Source of the DNA: Allolucifera butyrica
Lineage (GTDB): Bacteria; Bacillota; Negativicutes; Sporomusales; UPPP01
Reading direction: 5' to 3'
Length of the DNA: 64,000 bases
Assembly (NCBI RefSeq): GCF_900476375.1
Contig: NZ_UPPP01000127.1
Span: 62,001-126,000 of the forward strand
Below are positions 51,446 through 59,251 of the stretch, piece by piece. A program made the translations under genes and the position numbers. The first letter of the stretch is position 1; every line of letters begins with the position of its first letter. The notes under the pieces are model-generated. The model made no database searches, was not told the DNA's origin, and worked only from the letters and a program-made list of their open reading frames with translations.

Positions 51446-51878
51446 TATCATCTCCTATTATGGATTGCGGCTGCAGGTTCTTCACGAGAATCGTATCGAC
51501 AGGGTTGGCAGATGCCCCGTATATGATACTCATAGTTCTAACCATTTTTTAGTTTGCTAGAAATGATTTTATAGGGGATATATAGACTCCCTACCGTATT
51601 TCAGCCTGGTTATCTGATAGTATCCTATGTAAACTGAGATGGAAATGTTACTAGCGAGCAAACCTGACAGCAAGGACTGAAGAGTACAAATGGAGTAGTT
51701 ATCAAGTAATTTGTTAAATTTATGCAGAAAGAGGACGGAAAAGTGATGAGGATTTGGGGACGCGGTAGCTCACAAAAAATATCTCTCGCCGAAGTGAGAG
51801 TAGAATAAAAAGCAAAATGCCCTCTACCGAAGTAAAGGGTATTCTGCAAAAGGGTTACATAGCCTTATGCGCCAAGGA
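51446..51878 (-). terminator. Intergenic region with tandem terminators of the encapsulin gene
   Basis: On the minus strand two hairpins follow the encapsulin stop: CCCT...AGGG at 51839-51820 and CTCTC...GAGAG at 51800-51783. Both have an ACTTCGG loop and are followed by T-rich tracts, the second by ATATTTTTT. The remaining 330 bases hold no recognised gene and must contain the promoter of the ASST-like gene. Confidence 0.65.
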
Positions 51879-53303
51879 TTATATGGAGTAGTTGTGGTAA
51901 AATCCTACTTCCACATTTTCGAGGCAGGCAAGTGCGTCATCTGTCAAAACTGCAGTAGAGAAGTATAGGGTAAATAGATAGGAAGCGAGTGCTTTATTAT
52001 CAATACCCATCAAGCGCATTGATAAACTGGGCATGATTTCATCGGGTATACCTAATTGGTGTAAGCCGATGACCCCTTGTTCCTTTTCTCCCAGCCTCAT
52101 TAACAATATATTGGTCGTTCCGGCATTGCATTGACACTTTGATTTTCCATTTACCAGCATTTTATTGCAAGGTACAATAGGAACGCCACGCCAGGTCAAA
52201 AAGGGCGATCCATGTATATTCACTGTAACGGGAGGAACGCCCCGTCTGGTACATTCGCGGCCGAAGGCAGCTATGGCTTTGGGGTGTGCCAGGAATATAG
52301 CGGGCTTTTTCCAAATCCGCGCCAGGAGTTCATCCATATCGTCCGGTGTCGGCGGACCGTAGCGTGGCTGTAAGCGCATTGACGGGGCTACTGAGTGAAG
52401 CAGGCCGAATTCTTTATTATGAAGGAGTTCCCATTCCTGCTTTTCTTTCATTGCTTCAATGGTTAGCCGTACCTGTTCTTCTAATTGGTTGATCGGGTCA
52501 TTAAACAGGTCGGTGACGCGGGTGTGGACTTTGATCACAGTCTGAACGAGGCTTAGGGGGTATTCCCGCGGCTGCTCTACATAGTCTACAAAGGTTTCCG
52601 GAAGCTCACATTCGCCTTCGTGTCCCGCCTGGATGCTTATTTTGTGTTCGCCATGCTCGTTCGTTTTATTCCATTCGCTGCTACCCTGGCGATTTTGTTC
52701 CAGACATTTTCTCAATTCCGGACGGTTACTGAACAGGGTGTCAATTCTTTCCCGGTCCAGGGTTAACATGCTGCCGGCCGATAAAGCGGTGATGGTGGCG
52801 CTATAGGGTTTGTTCTCTAACAAGGCAAATTCGGAAAAGTAATCACCGCTGGATAATATACCTATCTGCAGTTTCTGCCCACGCTCGCCAAAAGTAGTTG
52901 CCTCTACAACACCTTTGGCGATAATGTGTAGCTTGTTTGCCGAATCCCCCTCGTTGACGATGACTTGATCTTTTTGATATTGTTCGATAATAAAACTATC
53001 AGCGAGCAGGGATAGTTCTTCATCGGTCGCCGCGTAAAACAGTGAAATCCGCCGTAATTGACCGGGTTCGACGAAGAACTGGCCGTCCTGCTCGTTGATA
53101 CCGACTTTTCCCGTCTCCTTAAACAGAACCTTAATGCGATTGACCCGATAGGTTCCTGCAGTGACATTCACCCAGGGGAGAAACTGCAGAAGCCAACGGG
53201 GAGTAATTTCCTCCATCATAAGCAGGGATTTTGTAGTAGTTGCCAGATTTCTTGCAGCCTGAGTAGTCACGCTGTTATGGCTTCCTAGAAAATCATTATC
53301 CAT
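51879..53303 (-). CDS. Family 2B encapsulin shell protein with cNMP-binding-like domain
   Basis: A 474-residue HK97-fold shell protein. Residues 1-88 are the N-terminal arm, about 88-203 a cyclic-nucleotide-binding-like beta-roll (KDQVIVNEGDSANKLHIIAK and YFSEFALLENKPYSAT), 204-225 a charged linker and 226-474 the HK97 shell domain (RYGPPTPDDMDELL, KPAIFLAHPKAIAAFGREC, LMRLGEKEQGVIGLHQ). Inserted cNMP-like domains define family 2B. The phosphate-binding Arg of true cNMP sites is Tyr167 here, so ligand binding is doubtful. It overlaps the cysteine desulfurase gene by 8 bases; the desulfurase is the probable cargo. Confidence 0.9.
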   Translation of the reverse strand: MDNDFLGSHNSVTTQAARNLATTTKSLLMMEEITPRWLLQFLPWVNVTAGTYRVNRIKVLFKETGKVGINEQDGQFFVEPGQLRRISLFYAATDEELSLLADSFIIEQYQKDQVIVNEGDSANKLHIIAKGVVEATTFGERGQKLQIGILSSGDYFSEFALLENKPYSATITALSAGSMLTLDRERIDTLFSNRPELRKCLEQNRQGSSEWNKTNEHGEHKISIQAGHEGECELPETFVDYVEQPREYPLSLVQTVIKVHTRVTDLFNDPINQLEEQVRLTIEAMKEKQEWELLHNKEFGLLHSVAPSMRLQPRYGPPTPDDMDELLARIWKKPAIFLAHPKAIAAFGRECTRRGVPPVTVNIHGSPFLTWRGVPIVPCNKMLVNGKSKCQCNAGTTNILLMRLGEKEQGVIGLHQLGIPDEIMPSLSMRLMGIDNKALASYLFTLYFSTAVLTDDALACLENVEVGFYHNYSI

Positions 53304-54669
53304 TCTTCAAACCTCCGTTATACAAGAATTTTTCGACCGCTAAAACCAGCTGGTCGATTTCGGCAAAGGTATTATATAAAGCCAGCGATGGCCGGATCGT
53401 GCTATCCAGGCCAAAATGGCGCAGTGACGGTTGGGCGCAATGGTGCCCTACCCGCACAGCAATTCCCTGACGGTCAAGATATTCGGCGAGCCCTTCCGAG
53501 GAGACGCCCGGAATCACAAAAGACAAGACTCCGGCCTTTTGGGCGGCGGTGCCAACCTGGCGTAAACGGGGAATGGTGCTTAGCGCATTGCAGCCATATA
53601 CCATCAGCTTTTGTTCGTATATTTCGATTGGCTTGGAACCGAGACGGGTAAGATAATCGGCGGCAGCCCCCAGTCCGACGGCGCCGGCAATATGACCGGT
53701 ACCGGCCTCGAATTTATTTGGCAGCGAGTTATATGTGGTATGTTCAAAAGTAACTGTTTTGATCATATTGCCGCCCCCTTGCCACGGCGGCATGGATTCC
53801 AGCAACGATTTTTTTGCATATAAGACGCCAAGGCCTGTAGGGCCAAACATCTTGTGACCGGAAAAAGCGTAAAAGTCTGCATTGAGATTACTGACGTCAA
53901 CTTTAAAGTGCGGAATACCCTGTGCACCATCGACGAGCACCGGTACGCCCAGAGTGTGGGCCATGTCAATCATAACCTTGATTGGGACAACCGTTCCCAG
54001 AGAGTTGGATACATGGGAAATTGCTACCAGACGGGTTTTAGAACTCAGCAGCTTCGCATACTCATCCAGGATGATTTCGCCGCAATCGTTCAGCGGAATT
54101 ACCTTTAGCAAGGCGCCTTTTTCCTCACACAACTGCTGCCAGGGCACAATGTTCGCATGATGTTCAAGATTGCTGAGAATAATCTCGTCGCCCGGCCGGA
54201 CCACCATGCGTCCGTAGCTTTGGGCGACAAGGTTGATGGCTTCCGTAGCTCCCCGGACGAAAATGATTTCCTCAGCGGAGTCCGCACCTATAAAGCGCCG
54301 GATTTTTTCCCGTGCTCCTTCATAGGCGTCGGTGGCGCGTTTAGCTAAAGTATGTGCTCCACGATGGACATTCGAATTGTCTTTAGCGTAAAAATCAGAT
54401 ACCGCCGTGATTACACATTGCGGCTTGTGGGTTGTCGCCGCATTATCCAGCCAGATGAGCGGTCGGCCGTTTATCATTTGCTGTAGTGCGGGAAAATCGC
54501 GACGGATGGACTGAATATCCCAGTTTGCTATTTTTAGCAGCTCTGGGTCACCGCGATTGGCAGTAAGAAAATAGTAATTGTCGTGTTGAACATCCGTTAG
54601 CCCTGTACTTACTAAATCGGCATAAGTGCCTTGAAGCCTTGATGCCAAGTCTGTAGAAGAGATATTCAT
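53296..54669 (-). CDS. SufS-type cysteine desulfurase, encapsulin cargo
   Basis: A 457-residue PLP enzyme that converts cysteine to alanine and an enzyme-bound persulfide. The PLP Lys is in FSGHKMFGPTGLG, and the catalytic Cys in VGHHCAQPSLRH. About 55 extra residues precede the SufS core (which begins at IRRDFPALQQ); they are polar and predicted to be unstructured, as in the cargo-loading domains of encapsulated desulfurases. The ATG at 54669 follows GGAGGTGG. The encapsulin gene overlaps its stop. No SufU/SufBCD partners are nearby, so sulfur storage rather than Fe-S assembly is likely. Confidence 0.9.
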   Translation of the reverse strand: MNISSTDLASRLQGTYADLVSTGLTDVQHDNYYFLTANRGDPELLKIANWDIQSIRRDFPALQQMINGRPLIWLDNAATTHKPQCVITAVSDFYAKDNSNVHRGAHTLAKRATDAYEGAREKIRRFIGADSAEEIIFVRGATEAINLVAQSYGRMVVRPGDEIILSNLEHHANIVPWQQLCEEKGALLKVIPLNDCGEIILDEYAKLLSSKTRLVAISHVSNSLGTVVPIKVMIDMAHTLGVPVLVDGAQGIPHFKVDVSNLNADFYAFSGHKMFGPTGLGVLYAKKSLLESMPPWQGGGNMIKTVTFEHTTYNSLPNKFEAGTGHIAGAVGLGAAADYLTRLGSKPIEIYEQKLMVYGCNALSTIPRLRQVGTAAQKAGVLSFVIPGVSSEGLAEYLDRQGIAVRVGHHCAQPSLRHFGLDSTIRPSLALYNTFAEIDQLVLAVEKFLYNGGLKNG

Positions 54670-55064
54670 GGAATAGACCACCTCCAATTGCTAGAGCTGG
54701 CCAGAAGGAATCTGTATAATGTATAGCTGGTTTTTCTCCTGGTAACTCTACATTTCATAATATGAATCAGGCTGTTATTCGGTTCATGTTCTGTAACGGG
54801 AATCTACTGTGTACATCTTGGCAGACACCGCCCGTTTTTTTGATAACTCCGGGTATGTCTTTTGGCCCATACAGAGGGAACGGGATTAATGTGACATTTG
54901 CGTGTCGACAACCCCGTCCCCTTGACACTCCCCCTTGACACTCCTTGACACTCGACACTCTTTGTTCTTTTCTAACTTTTTTGAAAACTATTATAGTTTG
55001 CAGGAGTAAAATGGAATTTGTAGTAGTTGAATAAGAGAAAATACTTTACTACAAGGAGGCTATT
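54670..55064. repeat. Intergenic region with dispersed repeat and tandem TTGACACTC
   Basis: Contains the inverted copy GTCGACAACCCCGTCCCC (54904-54921) of the element at 49772, immediately followed by tandem units CCCCTTGACACTC (54918-54930 and 54931-54943), CTTGACACTC (54944-54953) and GACACTC (54954-54960). The desulfurase promoter should lie to the left and that of the secreted protein to the right. No gene is supported. Confidence 0.6.
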
Positions 55065-55739
55065 ATGAGAAAAATTATTTTAATAGTCATTATCCTCAGT
55101 TTTTCATTATGTTCAACGGCCTGGGCAAATACTACAAAGGTACTAGAACGGGATACTTTTTTACATCCTCAAGGTTGGATTGCCGGTTCTTTGAAATTTA
55201 AGGAAGGAACATCAGTAACGCTAAACGGTCAGGGTGAAGTAATATCTGGGACGTTAAAGAACTATGAAGATTTACGGCCAGCATCAAATGGATTTTTTGC
55301 TTTTACTGGCTGGGGAACCGAACACCGACCAGAATGCATACATTTTAAAGGCGATACGTGCCAAATAGTGTTTAATGTTCAGGGTGATGTAGTATCCGGT
55401 CAAATCGGCGAAGATGCTGAATTTAGTATTTGGGATAACAATGAACCCTATGTAACATTTAAGTATGCTACATATATCGAGTTTGATGAACATGGAAATG
55501 TTAAATCAGGAACCATAACAGAAGACACTGACTTTCGCCCCCTTGGTTGGCGAAATTATCTACCGAAGGGCGAAAAAGCCGGCTTCCTAAAATTTAAATC
55601 TGGTACTCAAGTATTTTTCGGTCCTGAGGGGCAGGTCTCCACAGGAACAATCGCTGATAATTTAACAGTAAACGGAATAACATATCCGGCGGGTACTAAG
55701 CTGCAATTTAGTGAATCTGGTTATCCGCAAAAAATATGA
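55065..55739 (+). CDS. Secreted protein with repeated G-x-V-x-S-G-T strands, unknown
   Basis: A 224-residue exported protein with a signal peptide ending at AWA-NT. It contains four similar units of 40-55 residues, each with a variant of GxVxSGTIxxD followed by a D/N-x-R-P or hydrophobic strand: GEVISGTLKNYEDLRP, GDVVSGQIGEDAEF, GNVKSGTITEDTDFRP and GQVSTGTIADNLTV. This recalls MORN/WG-like surface repeats, without clear identity. The ATG follows AAGGAGG. The function is unknown. Confidence 0.65.
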   Translation: MRKIILIVIILSFSLCSTAWANTTKVLERDTFLHPQGWIAGSLKFKEGTSVTLNGQGEVISGTLKNYEDLRPASNGFFAFTGWGTEHRPECIHFKGDTCQIVFNVQGDVVSGQIGEDAEFSIWDNNEPYVTFKYATYIEFDEHGNVKSGTITEDTDFRPLGWRNYLPKGEKAGFLKFKSGTQVFFGPEGQVSTGTIADNLTVNGITYPAGTKLQFSESGYPQKI

Positions 55740-55818
55740 AAGGAAACTGTCAAGGGTACGAGGTTAATGGCGTCTGTGTGTTGACAGCTACGTCCTCCTG
55801 GCACTTAGTACCACAAAC

Positions 55819-55847
55819 TTTACAATGAATATTTAATTAGATATAAT
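55819..55847 (+). promoter_or_regulatory. Promoter of a leaderless iclR mRNA
   Basis: TTTACA (55819-55824), 17 bases, TATAAT (55842-55847). The start codon is at 55854, six bases beyond the -10 box, so the predicted transcript begins at or within a base or two of the ATG; no ribosome site precedes it. Confidence 0.72.
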
Positions 55848-55853
55848 GCATAT

Positions 55854-56633
55854 ATGGATAGAATTAAATTACATAATCCAACTCTTAGAGTCTTAGACAT
55901 TTTTGAGGCTGTATACAACAGTATAGATGGGCTTACTCTTGCTGAAATTTCGAGACGTACCGGCATTGCCAAGGGTACGTTGTACCCTATAGTTATGACA
56001 CTTTTACATGAAGGATTTCTCCAGAATCTCGGTTCACGGATTGCAATTGGTAAAAACTGTTTTAAACTGGGATATGCTTACGTCCATTCCTTGAATTATT
56101 TGGATATTCTTAAGCCACACATGCGAGAAATTGTAGCCGCTTGCGACGAAATATGCCAGCTTGGCATATTGGACGGAGGCGATGTACTCTATGTGGAGAA
56201 AACAGAACCGAATCAGGCAATACGGATTGAATCGTCTGCCGGAAAAACGATTGCCGCATATGCAACGGCTCTCGGCAAATGTCTTCTTAGCGGGTTAAGC
56301 AATGATGAGACAGCTAAACTTTATCCAGGCGAATTTATAAAATATACGGCAAGAACTATACCCGATTTAAAAACTCTTTTACAGCAGCTTGAGACAGTAA
56401 GGGATAATGGATATGCTCATGAAATCGGCGAAACGAATATTGACATAGAGTGTCTGGCTGTTCCTATCAAAATTTCTGACAAAGTTCTGGCATCTATCAG
56501 CGTTAGTCTTCCTATATTTCGGTCTACGCCGGAAAAGACTGAAAAAATCTTAGATGTTTTGAAATTTCATGCCGAATTAATTGAAAAGGAATTTGCGCTG
56601 CTGCCAATGGAAGTAAAGCTGTTTTCCGACTGA
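55854..56633 (+). CDS. IclR-family regulator of fucose genes
   Basis: A 259-residue IclR protein. The winged helix-turn-helix is at about 10-65 (LTLAEISRRTGIAKGTLYPI) and the effector domain at about 75-250 (ESSAGKTIAAYATALGKCLL; YAHEIGETNIDIECLAVPI). The promoter leaves no room for a leader, so its mRNA seems leaderless. Two copies of a GTATATAC-centred site just downstream of the fuc promoter are the likely operators. An IclR gene also heads the C. jejuni fucose locus. A terminator separates it from the operon. Confidence 0.9.
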   Translation: MDRIKLHNPTLRVLDIFEAVYNSIDGLTLAEISRRTGIAKGTLYPIVMTLLHEGFLQNLGSRIAIGKNCFKLGYAYVHSLNYLDILKPHMREIVAACDEICQLGILDGGDVLYVEKTEPNQAIRIESSAGKTIAAYATALGKCLLSGLSNDETAKLYPGEFIKYTARTIPDLKTLLQQLETVRDNGYAHEIGETNIDIECLAVPIKISDKVLASISVSLPIFRSTPEKTEKILDVLKFHAELIEKEFALLPMEVKLFSD

Positions 56634-56662
56634 AAATAATGAATAGTAAAAAGCGACGCTTG

Positions 56663-56695
56663 AAGTGCACCTCACATTCGGAGGTGCACTTTTTT
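56663..56695 (+). terminator. Terminator after the IclR gene
   Basis: AAGTGCACCTC (56663-56673) pairs with GAGGTGCACTT (56681-56691) and runs into TTTTTT. Confidence 0.88.
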
Positions 56696-56712
56696 CATAG
56701 GATGCCACAGAC

Positions 56713-56764
56713 AAATACCTCGAATCACTAGGCTGTGAAAATAGCCTAGTGATTCGAGGTATTT
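56713..56764. repeat. Perfect 22-bp hairpin without U-tract
   Basis: AAATACCTCGAATCACTAGG and two more bases (56713-56734) pair perfectly with 56743-56764 across eight bases. It lies between the IclR terminator and the fuc promoter. It may be a back-up terminator or a small element. Confidence 0.6.
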
Positions 56765-56811
56765 CATTTACGTTAAGTTATTTAATTGTTTTTCAACTTT
56801 TCATTAAATTC

Positions 56812-56883
56812 TTGACAATTTGTAATAAATTTGCTAGACTTCAATATGGTAAGTATATACAAACATCGTTAGTATATACGAAC
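56812..56883 (+). promoter_or_regulatory. fuc operon promoter with two operator copies
   Basis: TTGACA (56812-56817), 17 bases, TAGACT (56835-56840). Downstream, GTAAGTATATACAAAC (56849-56864) and GTTAGTATATACGAAC (56868-56883) are near-identical 16-bp sites, each centred on the palindrome GTATATAC and spaced 19 bases. Their position after +1 suits repression by IclR. Confidence 0.82.
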
Positions 56884-56911
56884 AAATTTTAAGGGAGGAG
56901 GAGATGGTTAA

Positions 56912-58429
56912 ATGAATGCAATTCACGTAAGCGAACTTGATAATGTTGCAACAGCTCTGGAACCTCTTAAAAAAGGGGATGCTGCTCTTGGCGTAACTGT
57001 TCTTCAAGATATTTGCCAAGGCCACAAATTTGCAACTGCGGACATTAAAAAAGGCGAGTCCATTATTAAATATGCTTCCCACATTGGTATTGCAAGCTGT
57101 GATATAAAAGCCGGGGAATGGGTGCATATACATAACATGGAAGGGGAACGCGGCAGAGGGGATACGGACAGTGGTGTAAGAGAGATTAGCCAGGACGTTT
57201 ATAGTAAAACTACGGTTGCTCAGAGTGATAAAACATACAAACTTATGGGGTATAGGCGATGTGACGGAAGCTTTGGATTTAGAAATCGCATTCTGGTGAT
57301 TCCCAGCGTACATTGTGCCAATAAAGTGGTTGAAAGTATAGCCAATGCAGTAACGTACAGTGACCAAGCAAGAAATGATGAAACAGACGTCGTTTATGTT
57401 ATTCACCAGCACGGATGTAGTGAGCTAAGCTATGATGCAAGACAAACGCAGGATGTCATCGTAGGAACCGGAGCCAACCCGAATGTATACGGTGTTTTGG
57501 TGGTAGGTCTTGGCTGTGAAGTTGTTCAGGCTAAAGCAGTTGCGGAAGAAATCAAGGAAAGAGCGCCGTATAAAGAGGTTGCGTATTTTACGATTCAGGA
57601 GACCGGGGGAACCGGCAAGAGTATTGAAAAAGGAGTGCAAATAGTCAAGAAAATGCTTGCGGAGGCACTAAAAGTGCAGAAAAGCGAAGGTTCCCTGGCC
57701 GATGTAGTGCTTGGCACCGAGTGCGGGGGGAGCGATAGTTTTTCAGGTCTTAGCGCAAACCCAAGTCTTGGCGCGGCCTCCGATATGATTATTCAGCATG
57801 GTGGCAGCGTAATACTGGCGGAAACAACAGAACTGATCGGTGCGGAACACATTCTGGCCGGCAGAGCTATAAATGATGCTGTGAAAGAGGCAATTCTCAG
57901 CACAATTAAGGGCTTTGAAGATACAGTAATAAAATCTCATGCCGATATACGCGGTGCCAATCCCAGCCCGGGGAATATTGAAGGCGGCTTAAGCAGTATT
58001 GAGGAAAAATCGCTGGGCTGTATCTACAAAGCAGGCAATCAGCCTGTTGTGGCAGTGAGGGAATACGCTAAGCAGATCATCGATAAAGGCCTTACCTTTA
58101 TGAATACACCGGGCAATGATATTGAACAGCTAAGCGGCATGGTTGCCGGTGGATGTAATATCTGCGTGTTTACAACCGGACGTGGAACCCCGACCGGAAG
58201 TGCTGTTACGCCGACGATAAAGCTGGCGTCGAACTCGGCTGTATTTAACAGTATGAATGATTCCGTAGACTTAAATGCAGGTACCGTGATAGAAGGTACG
58301 AAGAACATTCAAGAAGTGGGAGAGGAGATCCTGGACTTTATTGTTGCGGTAAGCAATGGGAAACTTACAAAGGCTGAGATAAACAGACAGAATGATTTTT
58401 CAATTTGGCGGCTTGCTACCACTGTTTAA
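56912..58429 (+). CDS. UxaA/GarD-family sugar-acid dehydratase
   Basis: A 505-residue protein with the N-terminal SAF domain (about 1-85) and the C-terminal altronate/galactarate dehydratase domain (about 100-505). Cluster or metal-ligand cysteines are visible in HQHGCSELSYD, LGTECGGSDSFSG and GGCNICVFTTGRG. Gene order with FucP and a lactonase identifies L-fuconate as the probable substrate, giving 2-keto-3-deoxy-L-fuconate; the same family occupies this place in the C. jejuni fucose locus. True altronate or galactarate activity is less likely here. AGGGAGGAGGAG precedes the ATG. Confidence 0.82.
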   Translation: MNAIHVSELDNVATALEPLKKGDAALGVTVLQDICQGHKFATADIKKGESIIKYASHIGIASCDIKAGEWVHIHNMEGERGRGDTDSGVREISQDVYSKTTVAQSDKTYKLMGYRRCDGSFGFRNRILVIPSVHCANKVVESIANAVTYSDQARNDETDVVYVIHQHGCSELSYDARQTQDVIVGTGANPNVYGVLVVGLGCEVVQAKAVAEEIKERAPYKEVAYFTIQETGGTGKSIEKGVQIVKKMLAEALKVQKSEGSLADVVLGTECGGSDSFSGLSANPSLGAASDMIIQHGGSVILAETTELIGAEHILAGRAINDAVKEAILSTIKGFEDTVIKSHADIRGANPSPGNIEGGLSSIEEKSLGCIYKAGNQPVVAVREYAKQIIDKGLTFMNTPGNDIEQLSGMVAGGCNICVFTTGRGTPTGSAVTPTIKLASNSAVFNSMNDSVDLNAGTVIEGTKNIQEVGEEILDFIVAVSNGKLTKAEINRQNDFSIWRLATTV

Positions 58430-58455
58430 TAGATTTTAGAAGGAGGTCGGGTGAC

Positions 58456-59235
58456 ATGGACTTGCAATTAAAGGAAAAGGTTGTTTTTGTAACAGGTGGC
58501 GGCAAAGGGATAGGAAGCGGTATTACACTGGCTCTGGCAAGAGAAGGGGCGATTCCTATTGTGCTGTCCCGTTCGGCAATTTTACCTGAATTCAAAGAAA
58601 AGCTGGAAAAATTGGCAAAAGATTATGAATTTATTCAGGTTGATCTTAACGAAACTGATAAAATTCAGCCCATTGTCGACGACGTGGCAAAACGGAGGGG
58701 GTCTATTTACGGTATAGTAAATAACGCCGGCGCAAATGACAATATGGATCTGGAGACATCTTCCTGGCGGGACTTTGAAAAGAGCCTTCATGGAAATCTG
58801 ACACATTACTATGCACTGGTTCATTCTGCAGTTCCGTATCTTAAAGATAGCAGGGGGACCATTTTGAATATTTCTTCCAAGACAGCTCTTACCGGACAGG
58901 GCAAGACCAGCGCATATGCGGCTGCAAAGGGGGCGATTCTGGGTCTGACACGCGAGTGGGCCGCTGCTTTAGCCAAGGATCATGTAAGAAGCAATGCGAT
59001 TGTAGTCAGCGAATGCTGGACTCCGCTATACGCAAACTGGATTAAATCCTTTGACGATCCGGAAGCAAGAAAAAAAGTCATTGCGGACAAAATTCCCTTT
59101 GAACATCGTTTTACATCGATTGAAGAGATTGCTGATATGGCAGTATTCCTGCTTTCCCCGCTTTCATCGCACACCACGGCTCAATGGGTATTTGTGGATG
59201 GTGGTTATGTTCATCTTGACAGGGCGTTAAGCTAA
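58456..59235 (+). CDS. SDR dehydrogenase, probable L-fucose dehydrogenase
   Basis: A 259-residue short-chain dehydrogenase. The Rossmann motif TGGGKGIG (about 14-21), NNAG, and catalytic Ser-Tyr-Lys in NISSKTALTG and SAYAAAKG are complete. The position in the operon corresponds to C. jejuni FucX, which oxidises L-fucose to the lactone. An alternative is oxidation of 2-keto-3-deoxyfuconate. ATG 58456 follows GAAGGAGG and starts 27 bases after the dehydratase stop; the longer frame overlapping the dehydratase has no ribosome site. Confidence 0.85.
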   Translation: MDLQLKEKVVFVTGGGKGIGSGITLALAREGAIPIVLSRSAILPEFKEKLEKLAKDYEFIQVDLNETDKIQPIVDDVAKRRGSIYGIVNNAGANDNMDLETSSWRDFEKSLHGNLTHYYALVHSAVPYLKDSRGTILNISSKTALTGQGKTSAYAAAKGAILGLTREWAAALAKDHVRSNAIVVSECWTPLYANWIKSFDDPEARKKVIADKIPFEHRFTSIEEIADMAVFLLSPLSSHTTAQWVFVDGGYVHLDRALS

Positions 59236-59251
59236 GAACGGAGGGAGAAAA

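Noticed and set aside
51879..53303. Encapsulin gene as a CRP/FNR-type transcription factor because of the cNMP domain
   Set aside because: There is no helix-turn-helix; the C-terminal half has HK97 shell features and the partner gene is a desulfurase.
53296..54687. Longer start of the cysteine desulfurase at TTG 54687
   Set aside because: That codon overlaps the GGAGGTGG ribosome site which is correctly spaced for the ATG at 54669.
54918..54960. CRISPR array
   Set aside because: Units are 7-13 bases, contiguous and without spacers; no cas genes in the window.
56912..58429. Altronate or galactarate catabolism as the role of the UxaA-family gene
   Set aside because: No uronate isomerase, UxuA/UxaB or tartronate genes nearby; all neighbours belong to fucose breakdown.
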